A stretch of DNA of 64,000 nt from Pseudomonadota bacterium (GCA_027621405.1 JAQCBT010000003.1:62001-126000); one strand, 5' to 3'; shown: positions 9,377 to 19,219, numbered from the stretch's first letter. A program made the numbers and translations. The notes: generated by a model not told the origin, from the sequence alone.

Positions 9377-11479
9377 CTAGCCACGCTCGGTGAGCAGGTA
9401 GGCTGGAATCTCGTCCGCACAGAATTCCTTTTCGAACAGGGCCCCGGTGTCACACCCGAGTTTACGCAGTAGCGCAATCTGGTCACCACGAGAGACCTCG
9501 GCCGCGGATACCTCTGCCCCGTACTCATGGGCAATATCGATGACGCTCTTCAACACAATATCGCAGCGGGGAGTGGACAGGGTCGATCGCAAAAAGTCCC
9601 CGCCCAGTTTCACGCCCTGGAAATTCACTTCATCCAGGGTTGCCAGGGTCAGGTAGTTGGAACCGAAGTCATCAAGAATGATACGGACGCCGCGCTTGTT
9701 CAGGATCTTGAACACGGCGATGAAGGCCGCCAGGTTCTGGCGATTCAATTGTCCTTCCGATACCTCGATCTCGAGGGCCTCTGGCGCGATTCCGTAGTCA
9801 CCGAGAATCTCATCCAGCAGCTTTTCGAAGCCCCGGTACAGCAGGTGTACAAGGGACAGTTTCACCCGCAGGCGAAACAGCTCTGCAATGCCAGTCTCAT
9901 TAGCGGAGGCATTCCACTGCTGCCAGTGCTGACAGGCTTCCCGCAGTGCCCACTCGCCAATCACCGGCATCATGCCCGACTCCTCGGCGATTTCCTGAAA
10001 CTCCTCCATAGCCAGAGTGCCATACTCCGGATGCCGCCAGTAGAGCCGCGCCTCCATACCCCGGACCCGGGTGGAGTTGAGATTGATAATGGGTTTATAG
10101 GTAACATACAACTGTTTGCGTGTCAGCACCTGATTCAGTTCGGCGGCCATCTCGAAGCTGGCCACGTTGGCAATAGCCATGGCGCTGTTGTACACCTCTA
10201 CCCGACCACGGCCTGCGGCCTTGGCTTTCTTCAAGGAGCGATCGGCGTTGCGCATAAGCCGTTCGACATTGGTACCGGACTCAGGCACCGTCACGATGCC
10301 GGTACTGGCGCTGACATAGATCTCATTGCCGCTCACCAGGAAAGGTGCCCTGAACACTGTCTGCAAGGCATGGGCAGTGGTAATTGCCGCCTGCGAATTC
10401 ACCAGGCCCGGCATCAATAGTGCAAACTCATCGCCGCCAATTCGCGCCAGTGTGGAACTTGGAGGGATGCAATTGCCCAGGCGCTCAGCGATCGCCTTGA
10501 TCAGCAGATCACCCACATCATGCCCGAGACTCTCGTTGATATAGTCGAAATGATCCATATTCCATAACATTAACGCTATGGTTTCGCCGGAGTGCATGGA
10601 GTGGATGGCGACCTGGCACATCTCCTCGAAGCTCTTGCGGTTTACCAGGCGAGTCAATGGATCGAAGTTGACCAGATCGGAGAGTTTCTCATCGGCATAC
10701 TGCTGATTCTCGATCTCATTGAATACAATCAGGGTATCGGCCCTGGAGATCGACCTGGCTCCGGGAGCCAGCGGATAGGCAACGAAGCTTACGATCAGCT
10801 TGTGCCCATCGCCACACCAGAAGATGGTGTATTCAATCTTGGTGGTCTTTTCACTCTTGCAGGCCTGGAACAAGACGCTGTTCTGCCAGTTGGAGACTAC
10901 TTCATGATGAGAGCGTTCAAGCAGGGTCTCGAAATACAGGCCAAGCAAGCGTGGCAATGAGGTGCGGAGCAGCGCCACCGCAGTGGGGTTGGCATACTCG
11001 ATGGTGCCATCTCCACTCAGTGCGAGCATGCCTTCCGGGTTTCGGCTATCGCAGCGAATCTTCTCCTGATAGTACTCGCTGAGAAACCCGAACTGGTTCT
11101 GGATATTCAGGTAGGTCTGCACCTTCTCCAGCAAGACCCGCTTGTTGATGGGCTTGTGGATGTAGTCGACGGGGCGCAGGAGTTTGCTGTGATTGGCGTC
11201 CTGCACATTCGCCAGGTTCGCCGACATGAACAGCACGGGGATCTCTGAAGTCTTCGGATTGCCGGATAGCTGGTTCAGCACCCGGTAGCCATCCATGCCA
11301 GGCATCTCAACATCCAGCAGGATGAGGGCGAATTCATGGCGGGCGAGAAATTCCAGTGCTTCCTTGCCGCTCTCCGCGATGATCGGAACCACATCCAGCC
11401 CCTGCAACATATCCATGAGCAGGAACAGGTTCAGTTCATTGTCATCAACCAGCAGAACCCTGGGTTGATCGCCCTTCAT
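9377..11479 (-). CDS. REC-PAS-GGDEF-EAL response regulator with degenerate EAL domain
   Basis: A 700-residue cytosolic c-di-GMP signalling protein. An N-terminal receiver domain has phospho-acceptor Asp56 (LILLDVEMPG). A PAS-like segment (about 145-255) and a GGDEF domain with an intact GGDEF at 348-352 follow. No RxxD inhibitory site is seen upstream of it. The C-terminal EAL-like domain has lost key residues: the EAL motif reads MEARLYW, the usual Asn of LSVNLS is Lys (RVKLSL), KID reads KLG, and AEGVE reads SAAEVS, while DDFG is kept. I infer diguanylate cyclase activity at most, with the EAL part as a structural or c-di-GMP-binding module. It is a single gene; no cognate kinase is adjacent. 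Confidence 0.88.
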   Translation of the reverse strand: MKGDQPRVLLVDDNELNLFLLMDMLQGLDVVPIIAESGKEALEFLARHEFALILLDVEMPGMDGYRVLNQLSGNPKTSEIPVLFMSANLANVQDANHSKLLRPVDYIHKPINKRVLLEKVQTYLNIQNQFGFLSEYYQEKIRCDSRNPEGMLALSGDGTIEYANPTAVALLRTSLPRLLGLYFETLLERSHHEVVSNWQNSVLFQACKSEKTTKIEYTIFWCGDGHKLIVSFVAYPLAPGARSISRADTLIVFNEIENQQYADEKLSDLVNFDPLTRLVNRKSFEEMCQVAIHSMHSGETIALMLWNMDHFDYINESLGHDVGDLLIKAIAERLGNCIPPSSTLARIGGDEFALLMPGLVNSQAAITTAHALQTVFRAPFLVSGNEIYVSASTGIVTVPESGTNVERLMRNADRSLKKAKAAGRGRVEVYNSAMAIANVASFEMAAELNQVLTRKQLYVTYKPIINLNSTRVRGMEARLYWRHPEYGTLAMEEFQEIAEESGMMPVIGEWALREACQHWQQWNASANETGIAELFRLRVKLSLVHLLYRGFEKLLDEILGDYGIAPEALEIEVSEGQLNRQNLAAFIAVFKILNKRGVRIILDDFGSNYLTLATLDEVNFQGVKLGGDFLRSTLSTPRCDIVLKSVIDIAHEYGAEVSAAEVSRGDQIALLRKLGCDTGALFEKEFCADEIPAYLLTERG

Positions 11480-11550
11480 TGACTATTTCCACGAGAGTGA
11501 GACACGCACTTTCAGTATAGTCTGCATTTCTCATTCCACGAGGAGAATTT

Positions 11551-11576
11551 CCCCGGGAAGCACGGGGCTCCCGGGG
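11551..11576 (-). terminator. Hairpin downstream of argG
   Basis: CCCCGGGA...TCCCGGGG is an 8-bp GC-rich stem with a 10-base loop, 14 bases after the argG stop codon on the minus strand. Only a short weak A/T stretch follows (AAATTCT), so termination is plausible but not certain. Confidence 0.4.
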
Positions 11577-11589
11577 TTGTCATCCCGCC

Positions 11590-12801
11590 TTATTTGCGGC
11601 CCTTCTGGGCAGCGATACGCAGGCGCAGGGCATTGAGCTTGATGAAGCCACCCGCATCGGCCTGGTTGTAGGCACCGGCATCGTCTTCGAAGGTAGCGAT
11701 ATGCTCATCGAACAGCGAATCGGCAGACTCGCGACCCACGACGATCACGTTACCCTTGTACAGTTTCAGTCGTACCTTGCCGTTCACATAGAGCTGGGAG
11801 TAATCCACCAGCTGCTGCAGAGCCTGTCGCTCCGGTGACCACCAGTAGCCGTTGTAGACCAGGGACGCATAGCGGGGCATCAGTTCATCCTTGAGATGCG
11901 CCAGCTCCCTGTCCAGGGTCAGGGACTCGATAGCACGGTGTGCCTTGAGCATCACAGTGCCGCCGGGCGTCTCGTAACAGCCGCGGGACTTCATGCCCAC
12001 GTAGCGGTTTTCCACGATATCGGCACGACCGATACCGTTGGCACCCGCCACCTTGTTCAATGTAGTCAGCACCTCAGCAGGGCTCAGCCTCTCGCCGTCG
12101 ATGCCCACGATGTCTCCGCGCTGATAGTCGAGTTCGATATAGGTTGGCTGGTCCGGCGCCTCTTCGGGTGAGACTGACCATAGCCACATGGGCTCTTCCG
12201 GTTCCGCCGCCGGATCTTCCAGATTGTCGCCTTCATAGGAGATATGCAGCAGGTTGGCGTCCATAGAGTAAGGCGACTTGTTGCCCTTCTTCTTCTCCAC
12301 CGAGATACCATGCTGATCGCAATAGGCCAGCAGCTTGTCACGGGAAGTCAGGTCCCACTCCCGCCAGGGTGCGATGACCTTGATGCCGGGGCTGAGCGCG
12401 TAAGCGCCCAGCTCGAAACGCACCTGGTCGTTGCCCTTGCCGGTGGCACCGTGGGAAATGGCGTCGGCACCGGTCTCGGCGGCGATTTCAACCAGGCGCT
12501 TGGCGATTAGCGGGCGGGCAATGGAGGTACCCAGCAGGTATTCACCCTCATACAGGGCATTGGCACGGAACATGGGATTCACGTAGTCCCGCACGAAGTC
12601 CTCGCGCAGGTCTTCGATGAAGATCTCCTTGATACCCATGGCCTCTGCCTTGGCACGGGCGGGTTCCACCTCCTCGCCCTGGCCGATGTCGGCGGTGAAA
12701 GTAACCACCTCACAGCCATAGGTTTCTTGCAACCAGCGTGCAATTACTGATGTGTCCAGGCCACCTGAATAGGCCAGGACGACTTTATTGATACCCGACA
12801 T
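11590..12801 (-). CDS. argG: Argininosuccinate synthase
   Basis: Joins citrulline and aspartate using ATP in arginine synthesis. The 403-residue protein has the PP-loop [11 protein letters not shown] at its N-terminus and the family blocks [27 protein letters not shown] and [11 protein letters not shown]. The start is ATG with a weak upstream A/G-rich tract. Length is standard for the bacterial type 1 enzyme. argF, the preceding step of the pathway, is about 6 kb away in this window, as in Pseudomonas. Upstream and downstream genes are not fused or overlapping, so it is likely transcribed alone. Confidence 0.98.
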   Translation of the reverse strand: MSGINKVVLAYSGGLDTSVIARWLQETYGCEVVTFTADIGQGEEVEPARAKAEAMGIKEIFIEDLREDFVRDYVNPMFRANALYEGEYLLGTSIARPLIAKRLVEIAAETGADAISHGATGKGNDQVRFELGAYALSPGIKVIAPWREWDLTSRDKLLAYCDQHGISVEKKKGNKSPYSMDANLLHISYEGDNLEDPAAEPEEPMWLWSVSPEEAPDQPTYIELDYQRGDIVGIDGERLSPAEVLTTLNKVAGANGIGRADIVENRYVGMKSRGCYETPGGTVMLKAHRAIESLTLDRELAHLKDELMPRYASLVYNGYWWSPERQALQQLVDYSQLYVNGKVRLKLYKGNVIVVGRESADSLFDEHIATFEDDAGAYNQADAGGFIKLNALRLRIAAQKGRK

Positions 12802-12928
12802 GAATGTACTCCAGAATCCAGCGCCACGGCCCCGGGATCAGGGCTTCTGAGGCAGGAAAAAGGCACCTATTCTAGCATCAACGGAGGCAATGAGAAGCGT
12901 GCGGGTAATTCACAGAATCGGCTGGTAA

Positions 12929-13852
12929 TCAGCGCCGCAGCATGACGATGTTGACCCGCCGATTGCGATTCCGGTCGGCGGCTGTGCGTTCGGGGTTCAC
13001 TACCAGAAACTCCTCCCGCTCACCATGGGCACGGGTCGCGATGGTCTCCGGGTCGACGCCCTGGCTGATGAGGTAGTTGGTCACCAGGAAGGCTCGCTCC
13101 TCCGACAGCAATAGGTTTTCCCGGGTTTCACCGGCCGTGTCGGTAAAGCTGTCCACCTCGAAGCCCACCACCCGCTCGTCGGCGCGACTGTAGAGCACGA
13201 TGTTGTCCAGCAGTTGCCTGGCCTCGGCAGTGAGCTGGCGAGAGCCGCTCGGCCAGAACAGGGTCGAGCGCCCAACCTGCTCGTAATTGACAGGCAGAAG
13301 GTCGCCGGCGCAATGCTGGTAACTGTTATAGGCGGCCTTGAAGCGCAATGGTGACAGGCCTACATTGATGAGTTGGTCGTGAGCGAAGCTGGATCTCCCT
13401 GACAGGGTCGGCACCATGCCTACCAGCATTTCCGAGATCAACCTGCGCGCCATCATCGTATCGAAGGCGACACGGGCAGGATTCTGGACAGCTTCCAACT
13501 CGGCCAGCACGACCGCCTGCCGCTTGAAATTCCAGGGCGGTGGCTCAGACCGCAGCACCAAATCACCGCCATCGACCACATCGGCATAGGAATCTATCCG
13601 GAACTCGAGAGCTTCCCCCGCCTGATGGACAAACTCAGCCTCACCGAAACCCGGAATGGTCTGGAACAGGCGGCACTCGAACACCGAGGCGCTCACCTGC
13701 CAGTCAGCTTCATGCAATGAAGCCTGGTAGCGATGCGTTTCGGCCATGAGAATTGGTGAGTAGCCGAGACCGGCAATCAGGGCGCAGGCCAGAACTGCAA
13801 CGGTGAATTGCCATTGCCGCCTGCTTACATTCCTTCCATGGTAAGCGATCAT
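12929..13852 (-). CDS. motY: MotY-like flagellar stator ring (T-ring) protein
   Basis: I start this at ATG 13852 (MIAYHGRNVSRRQW) rather than the track's 13957, because AGGA lies 6 bases upstream and a signal peptide then begins close to the N-terminus. The mature N-domain matches MotY: ECRLFQTIPGFGEAEF and PPPWNF. The C-terminal OmpA-like peptidoglycan-binding domain ends NRNRRVNIVML. MotY forms a periplasmic ring that docks MotAB-type stators to polar flagella. It implies a flagellated organism even though no other flagellar gene is in the window. It lies divergent from pyrC with about 160 bases between, the same neighbourhood as PA3526 in Pseudomonas as I recall. Confidence 0.87.
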   Translation of the reverse strand: MIAYHGRNVSRRQWQFTVAVLACALIAGLGYSPILMAETHRYQASLHEADWQVSASVFECRLFQTIPGFGEAEFVHQAGEALEFRIDSYADVVDGGDLVLRSEPPPWNFKRQAVVLAELEAVQNPARVAFDTMMARRLISEMLVGMVPTLSGRSSFAHDQLINVGLSPLRFKAAYNSYQHCAGDLLPVNYEQVGRSTLFWPSGSRQLTAEARQLLDNIVLYSRADERVVGFEVDSFTDTAGETRENLLLSEERAFLVTNYLISQGVDPETIATRAHGEREEFLVVNPERTAADRNRNRRVNIVMLRR

Positions 13853-14015
13853 AGAACATCCTGTTCCATATTCTGTGTTGTCATGTTGACGTGCCGCTGT
13901 GGAGTTCAGCCAGCTGCGAGCAAATTCCGTCTTGCCCAATATAAATAAGATCGGCAATCCAGCCCGCGACTTAATTTGCTACAATAGACCGATTCTCTCT
14001 AAGCAAGCCGCAGTA

Positions 14016-15062
14016 ATGAGCCCTGACAGCATAAGTATCCGCAAGCCAGACGACTGGCATCTCCATTTACGCGACGGCGAGGCTCTATCTACAACTGTAG
14101 CGCATTCTGCCCGTAGCTTCGGGCGCGCCATCATCATGCCAAACCTGGTACCACCGGTGACAACGGTGGAATCTGCCCTGGCCTATCGTCAGCGCATCCT
14201 GCAGGCAGTGCCCGCGGGCCACAGCTTCGACCCGTTGATGACGCTCTACCTTACCGACGGGTTGGCCACGATTGAGATCGAGAAGGCTGCCGCCAGCGAG
14301 GAAGTGCAAGCCGTTAAATACTACCCAGCCGGCGCCACCACCAATTCCGAGAACGGCGTGACCAGCATCGACAAGGTTTATCCTGTCCTGGAAAAAATGG
14401 CCGAGCTGGGGCTACCGTTGCTGCTGCACGGCGAAGTTACCAGTAGCGACATAGACATATTCGATCGCGAGCAGGCCTTTATCGACAACGTACTCGCCCC
14501 GCTGCTGCAGCGCATTCCTGAACTGAAGATCGTATTGGAACACATCACGACTAAACAGGCGGTGGATTTCGTGAACAGCCAGGCTGCCAATGTAGCCGCG
14601 ACAATCACGGCCCATCACCTGCTCTATAACCGTAATCATCTTCTCGCTGGAGGGGTCAGGCCGCATTTTTATTGCCTGCCAATTCTGAAGCGCAATATCC
14701 ACCAGCAGGCTCTGCTTGCCGCCGCTACCAGCGGAAGCCCGAAGTTTTTCCTCGGCACCGATTCTGCGCCCCACGCCCGTGAGAAGAAAGAAACAGACTG
14801 CGGCTGCGCCGGCATCTATACAGCACCTGCCGCCATGGAACTTTATGCCGAAGTATTCGAGGAACAGGGAGCACTGGATAAACTGGAAATCTTCAGCAGC
14901 CTGTCCGGCCCGGCGTTCTATGGCCTGCCAGCGAATGAAGAACACATCACCTTGCATCGCCAGCCCTGGACAATGCCAGCGGCATTCCCCCTCGACAAGT
15001 CCACGGTCGTACCCGTACGCGCAAACGAAACCATACACTGGACACTGGAATCCCGTTCGTGA
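14016..15062 (+). CDS. pyrC: Dihydroorotase (class II)
   Basis: Interconverts carbamoyl-aspartate and dihydroorotate in pyrimidine synthesis. Starting at ATG 14016 gives 348 residues, the length of E. coli PyrC; the track's earlier start adds an unrelated extension. Metal-binding His residues are in DDWHLHLRD, the carboxylated lysine is in [12 protein letters not shown], further histidines are in LLHGEV and LEHITT, and the catalytic Asp is in [14 protein letters not shown]. The stop overlaps the rnt start by 4 bases, so the two are translationally coupled. Confidence 0.97.
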   Translation: MSPDSISIRKPDDWHLHLRDGEALSTTVAHSARSFGRAIIMPNLVPPVTTVESALAYRQRILQAVPAGHSFDPLMTLYLTDGLATIEIEKAAASEEVQAVKYYPAGATTNSENGVTSIDKVYPVLEKMAELGLPLLLHGEVTSSDIDIFDREQAFIDNVLAPLLQRIPELKIVLEHITTKQAVDFVNSQAANVAATITAHHLLYNRNHLLAGGVRPHFYCLPILKRNIHQQALLAAATSGSPKFFLGTDSAPHAREKKETDCGCAGIYTAPAAMELYAEVFEEQGALDKLEIFSSLSGPAFYGLPANEEHITLHRQPWTMPAAFPLDKSTVVPVRANETIHWTLESRS

Positions 15063-15706
15063 GTGACTACGACGAAGAACCCACCATCAACACCCTGATG
15101 GCTGAACGCTTCCGCACCTATCTACCCGTGGTGATCGACGTCGAGACTGGTGGCTTCAATGCGGCCACCGATGCCATCCTGGAAGTAGCCGCCGTGGTCC
15201 CTGAGATCACCGATGACGGAGTCATGCAGATCGAGCAAACCTTCTTTCAGCGCATCATCCCCTTTGAAGGCTCCAACATCGAGGAAGCCGCGCTGAAATT
15301 CACCGGCATCGACCCCTTTCATCCCTTGCGCATCGCGCGTCCGGAGCGGGACGTATTCCAGTCTATGTTCAAGATGATCAGGGAATCCATGAAGGCCAAG
15401 GGTTGCAAGCGCGCCATACTGGTCGGCCACAACGCCCACTTCGACCACGGTTTCATCCGCGCCGCCAGCGAACGCCACAATCTCAAGCGCAACCCCTTCC
15501 ACCCATTCTCCAGCTTCGACACCGCTACCCTCGCCGGCCTGGCCTATGGACAAACTGTCCTGTCCCGCGCCTGTGAAGCGGCCCGCATAGAATTCAACGA
15601 CAAGGAAGCCCACTCAGCCCGCTATGACGCCGAGAAGACCGCAGAGCTTTTCTGCAAGATAGTAAATCGGTGGAAAGAAATGGGCGGTTGGGGTGCAACT
15701 CAATAG
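15059..15706 (+). CDS. rnt: Ribonuclease T
   Basis: A 215-residue DEDDh 3'-5' exonuclease that trims the 3' ends of tRNA and other stable RNAs. Acidic residues are visible in [11 protein letters not shown] (Exo I), in [10 protein letters not shown] (Exo II) and in the Exo III region [15 protein letters not shown] with its catalytic His. [20 protein letters not shown] is a family block. The start is GTG overlapping the pyrC stop (GTGA). Length is that of E. coli RNase T. Confidence 0.96.
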   Translation: MSDYDEEPTINTLMAERFRTYLPVVIDVETGGFNAATDAILEVAAVVPEITDDGVMQIEQTFFQRIIPFEGSNIEEAALKFTGIDPFHPLRIARPERDVFQSMFKMIRESMKAKGCKRAILVGHNAHFDHGFIRAASERHNLKRNPFHPFSSFDTATLAGLAYGQTVLSRACEAARIEFNDKEAHSARYDAEKTAELFCKIVNRWKEMGGWGATQ

Positions 15707-15720
15707 GCATACGAGCACAC

Positions 15721-15900
15721 CGACTCAATCAGCTAACGAGCACTAAACTTCCTTGCTGGCCAGACTCAATAGCCAGCGAAAAACTGTTGCTGAACTGCTT
15801 CGAAGGGAAACTTACTCCGCAGACTCTTCCTCGCCACCAGCCCTGTCGATAATCGGCTGCAGCTCACCTTTCTCAAACATCTCGGTGACGATGTCACAGC
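15721..15900. repeat. 180-bp direct tandem duplication, copy 1
   Basis: Identical to 15901-16080 at 176 of 180 positions by direct comparison. The unit contains the last ~89 bp of grxD plus ~91 bp of downstream sequence, so this copy carries a detached grxD 3' tail with no start codon. All four differences lie outside the grxD-derived part. The unit ends flush against copy 2. Confidence 0.97.
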
Positions 15901-16080
15901 CGACTCAATCAGCTAACGAGCACTAAACTTCCTCGTTGGCCAGACTCAATAGCCAGCGAAGAACTGTTGCTGAACTGCTTCGAAGGGAGACTTACTCCGC
16001 AGACTCTTCCTCGCCACCAGCCCTGTCGATAATCGGCTGCAGCTCACCTTTCTCAAACATCTCGGTGACGATGTCACAGC
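15901..16080. repeat. 180-bp direct tandem duplication, copy 2 (includes the functional grxD 3' end)
   Basis: Second unit of the tandem pair; it runs straight into the rest of grxD at 16081. Both units begin CGACTCAATCAGC and end ATGTCACAGC with no spacer. Confidence 0.97.
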
Positions 16081-16348
16081 CGCCGATCAGTTCTCCATCT
16101 ACGAATAGTTGGGGAAAAGTTGGCCAATTCGACACTTTAGGCAGAGTCGCCCGAATCTCAGGGTTACTCAGGATATCCACATAGGCGAAGCGCTTGCCGC
16201 AGGCCATCAACACCTGGGTCGCCTGGGCAGAAAAACCACACATCGGCTGCTCCGGATTTCCTTTCATATACAACAGAATGGAATTGCTGCTGATCTGATC
16301 TTTAATGGTTTGTTCGACGTTCTGTTCGGCAGTTTGTTCAGCGCTCAT
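15992..16348 (-). CDS. grxD: Monothiol glutaredoxin (Grx4 type)
   Basis: A 118-residue cytosolic protein with the CGFS active site in NPEQPMCGFSAQA and the glutathione-contacting blocks WPTFPQLFVDGELIGGCDI. CGFS glutaredoxins carry a glutathione-ligated [2Fe-2S] cluster and take part in Fe-S trafficking. A short Glu/Gln-rich N-terminal extension precedes the domain and an acidic tail (GGEEESAE) ends it. The gene's last ~89 bases are part of a 180-bp tandem duplication whose other copy lies just downstream. Because the breakpoint copy is beyond the stop codon, the protein is unaffected. Confidence 0.95.
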   Translation of the reverse strand: MSAEQTAEQNVEQTIKDQISSNSILLYMKGNPEQPMCGFSAQATQVLMACGKRFAYVDILSNPEIRATLPKVSNWPTFPQLFVDGELIGGCDIVTEMFEKGELQPIIDRAGGEEESAE

Positions 16349-16544
16349 GGATTACCTCGACCGTTATGGCCTTACATTCTTAAGCAGGGCTGCAAATTTT
16401 ACATCAGGATCGCGTTACACTTCCAGAATGGGCACCGAGACACCGGAAACCGCTGGCATTTGGCACTTCCCTCGCTACGCCCGGAGCCTTGTGAAAACGC
16501 AAGTCGAGGCTGCCTCGAAGCGGCAGCAGACTCAAAAGAAAAAA

Positions 16545-18095
16545 TCACTCAGCCCCATAGCCCCCGCCACCGGGGGTGCGAATCAACAGCCGATCGCCCG
16601 CCTTGACCGCCAGCGAACACTTCGCCGGCAATTCCTCACCATTGAGCAGGTTACAACCAGCCGCCCCGGCTTCGCCACCGGCTAGCCCCCAGGGCAAGGT
16701 TACCCGTCGCTCGGTCAACAGACTCAACTGCGCCGGCTCAAGAAACTCGTACTCGCGCACGACCCCGTCACCTCCCCGATGCACGCCGGCGCCGCCACTA
16801 CCTCGCCGCACGGCGTACTGGCGAACCCGCAGTGGATAATGCATCTCCAGACTCTCTACCGGTGTATTGAGGGTATTGGTCATATGACTGTGGGCACAAT
16901 CCAGCCCGGCGAAGTGCGGACCTCCGCCACAACCACCGGCCAGGGTTTCGTAGTAGTCCCAACGCTCACCCGTTACCTCATCGATACGACCCATGGCGAT
17001 ATTGTTCATGGTGCCCTGGCTGGCCGCCGGAATCTGTTCAGGCAGGGCCTGCGCCAATGCTCCGAACACCAGGTCCACCAGGCGAGTGGATGTCTCAACG
17101 TTACCCGCGGCGACCGCCGCCGGGCGCCGTGCATTAAGGATAGAGCCGGGGCGGGTCTTGATTTTTATGCGACGGAACAGGCCTTCACAGGCTGGCGCCT
17201 CATCGGGCATCAGGCAACGAAAGCAGTAGTAGGCGGCAGCGGCGACGACTGACTCTGGACAATTAAGATTACCTGGCACCATATCGGATGACTCGGAGAA
17301 ATCCAGCAGCACTTCGTTCGACTTGATCCTGAGCTGTACCGACAGGGATATCTGCTGTTCACTGAAACCGTCGCCGTCGAGAAAATCCTGGAACGAATAG
17401 GTGCCTCGATGCAGTTTCGCCAGGGTGGACGAGCTGATGCGGTCAGCGTAGTCGTTGAGTTCCTGCATACCGTCGAGGTATTGCTGCACACCGGTCTTCA
17501 GCAGTAAGGATGTCAGTCGCTCGACACCCACCTGGTTGGCACCGGCCTGTGCAGCAAAATCACCACTGATACCAGGACCTCTTATCTGCAGTAAATCGAG
17601 GCAATCCTGTTGCAGGCTACCGGCACGATAGAGAAAGGTAGGAGGAATGATGATGCCCTCCTCTTCCAGGCGCTGGGACACCGGCATGGAACCCGGTGTA
17701 TCACAACCTATATTGGCGTGATGGGCACGATTGGCGACAAAGCCCGCCAGGAAATCGGCTGCGCCATCTGCATCTCTTACGAACACCGGCGCGATGAGCG
17801 TGACATCCGGCAGGTGAGTTCCACCGAGGTAGGGATCGTTGACCACCAGCATATCCCCACGCTGCCACGGATGTTCCTGGACCAGGTTGCCCATGGCGAA
17901 TGCCATGCTTCCCAGGTGCACCGGGATATGAGCGGCCTGGGCATACAACTCGCCGCGGGGCCCAAACAGGGCGCAGGAGAAATCGAGCCGGTCCTTGATA
18001 TTGGGTGAGAATGCGGTGCGCTTCAGCACCAGGCCCATCTCGTCGCAGATGGCGGAGACGCGGCTGGAAAACAGCTTGAGTTCGATCGGGTTCAT
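16545..18095 (-). CDS. Hydantoinase B/oxoprolinase-family protein (HyuB-like), without HyuA partner
   Basis: A 516-residue protein of the HyuB family, which includes N-methylhydantoinase beta subunit, the C-terminal half of 5-oxoprolinase and acetophenone carboxylase subunits. Family blocks seen are GDMLVVNDPYLGGTHLPD, GFVANRAHHANIGCDTPGSM, NCPESVVAAAAYYCFRCL and the C-terminal GGEAGAAGCN and TPGGGGYG. Known members hydrolyse or carboxylate with ATP together with a HyuA subunit. No hyuA lies on either side: argF is divergent upstream and grxD follows downstream. Function is therefore unassigned; the substrate could be an imide or lactam. The frame is complete. Confidence 0.85.
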   Translation of the reverse strand: MNPIELKLFSSRVSAICDEMGLVLKRTAFSPNIKDRLDFSCALFGPRGELYAQAAHIPVHLGSMAFAMGNLVQEHPWQRGDMLVVNDPYLGGTHLPDVTLIAPVFVRDADGAADFLAGFVANRAHHANIGCDTPGSMPVSQRLEEEGIIIPPTFLYRAGSLQQDCLDLLQIRGPGISGDFAAQAGANQVGVERLTSLLLKTGVQQYLDGMQELNDYADRISSSTLAKLHRGTYSFQDFLDGDGFSEQQISLSVQLRIKSNEVLLDFSESSDMVPGNLNCPESVVAAAAYYCFRCLMPDEAPACEGLFRRIKIKTRPGSILNARRPAAVAAGNVETSTRLVDLVFGALAQALPEQIPAASQGTMNNIAMGRIDEVTGERWDYYETLAGGCGGGPHFAGLDCAHSHMTNTLNTPVESLEMHYPLRVRQYAVRRGSGGAGVHRGGDGVVREYEFLEPAQLSLLTERRVTLPWGLAGGEAGAAGCNLLNGEELPAKCSLAVKAGDRLLIRTPGGGGYGAE

Positions 18096-18260
18096 TGGCC
18101 GAAGAGACTAACCAAAGAGCCGTGGCAAGACAATTGCCGACACCAAAATTAGTGGCTACAATGGCGCGTTTTCAGAGGGTAGCGCGAGCTGCCCTTTTTA
18201 TTTTCTTATTTTTGGCTCCCTGCTCACCCCCGGTACCGGGATCCAAATAAGGTGAAAACA

Positions 18261-19163
18261 ATGGCAGTTAAGCACTTCCTGACACTGAAAGACCTTCCCG
18301 CCAGCGATGTACTGGCCATCGTCAAACGCGCGATCGAACTGAAGCAATTTCCCGCCAGGGCCAACAGCCAGGCGCGCAAGACCCTGGGCCTGGTATTTGA
18401 GAAATCCTCAACTCGCACCCGGGTCGCTTTCGAGGTTGCCATGAACCAGATGGACGGCAACTCCATATTCCTGACCTCTGATTCATCCCAGATCGGCCGC
18501 GGCGAACCCATCGAAGACACCGCCCGTGTGCTCTCCAGGATGATGGATTGCATAGCCATCAGGACCTTCGCCCACAGCACCCTGGAGAAATTTGCCGAGT
18601 TTTCCCGGGTCCCCGTGATTAATGCCCTCAGCGATGATTTCCACCCCTGCCAGCTACTGGCGGATGTGCAGACATTCATGGAGCACCGGGGCGAGATCAA
18701 GGGCGCCAGGGTGGCGTGGATCGGCGACGGCAACAATATGTGCCATTCCTATATCAACGCGGCGGAGGTTTTCGATTTTCAGTTGAGCATCGCCTGCCCC
18801 GCCGACTACGAACCCTCAGCCGAGCTGGTGGATATCCACAAGGGCAGGGTCAGCATCGTGCGCGACCCGGTCCTGGCCGTAAAAGGTGCCGATTTGGTGG
18901 TTACCGATGTCTGGGCCTCCATGGGACAGGAGGAGGAGCAACTGGACCGTCTGCAGGCCTTCAGTGGTTTCCAGGTTAACCCCGAGTTGATGAGCCATGC
19001 CGCGGATCGTGCGCTGGTAATGCATTGCCTGCCCGCCCACCGTGGCGAGGAAATCACCGCCGACTATCTCGATGGCGATGACAGCGTGGTGTGGGACGAA
19101 GCCGAGAATCGCATGCACTCACAGAAGGCGCTGCTGGAATACCTGTTAAGCGAGCAGGTATAA
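18261..19163 (+). CDS. argF: Ornithine carbamoyltransferase
   Basis: Makes citrulline from ornithine and carbamoyl phosphate. I choose ATG 18261 (MAVKHFL) with AAGG 8 bases upstream, rather than the track's GTG at 18252; this gives 300 residues. Carbamoyl-phosphate binding STRTR is in FEKSSTRTRVAFE; HPCQLLAD, the ornithine site WIGDGNNMCHSY and the MHCLPAHRGEE loop with the active cysteine are all present. It is the anabolic, Pseudomonas ArgF-like type. A monocistronic gene: the next gene is more than 1.2 kb downstream. Confidence 0.97.
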   Translation: MAVKHFLTLKDLPASDVLAIVKRAIELKQFPARANSQARKTLGLVFEKSSTRTRVAFEVAMNQMDGNSIFLTSDSSQIGRGEPIEDTARVLSRMMDCIAIRTFAHSTLEKFAEFSRVPVINALSDDFHPCQLLADVQTFMEHRGEIKGARVAWIGDGNNMCHSYINAAEVFDFQLSIACPADYEPSAELVDIHKGRVSIVRDPVLAVKGADLVVTDVWASMGQEEEQLDRLQAFSGFQVNPELMSHAADRALVMHCLPAHRGEEITADYLDGDDSVVWDEAENRMHSQKALLEYLLSEQV

Positions 19164-19219
19164 ACCAGTAACTGGCGCAAATTCCCACCACTATCGTGAT
19201 AAAACCGGGCAATACCCAA

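Noticed and set aside
9527-10420. 297-residue plus-strand ORF opposite the GGDEF/EAL gene
   Set aside because: Antisense shadow; the minus-strand protein has continuous recognised domains over the same bases.
15792-15900. Second short grxD-like gene in duplication copy 1
   Set aside because: It contains only the last ~89 bases of grxD with no start or active site, so it is a duplicated fragment and not a gene.
16305-16685. 126-residue ORF across the grxD start
   Set aside because: It runs antisense through the start of grxD and the end of the hyuB-like gene, and has no recognisable features.
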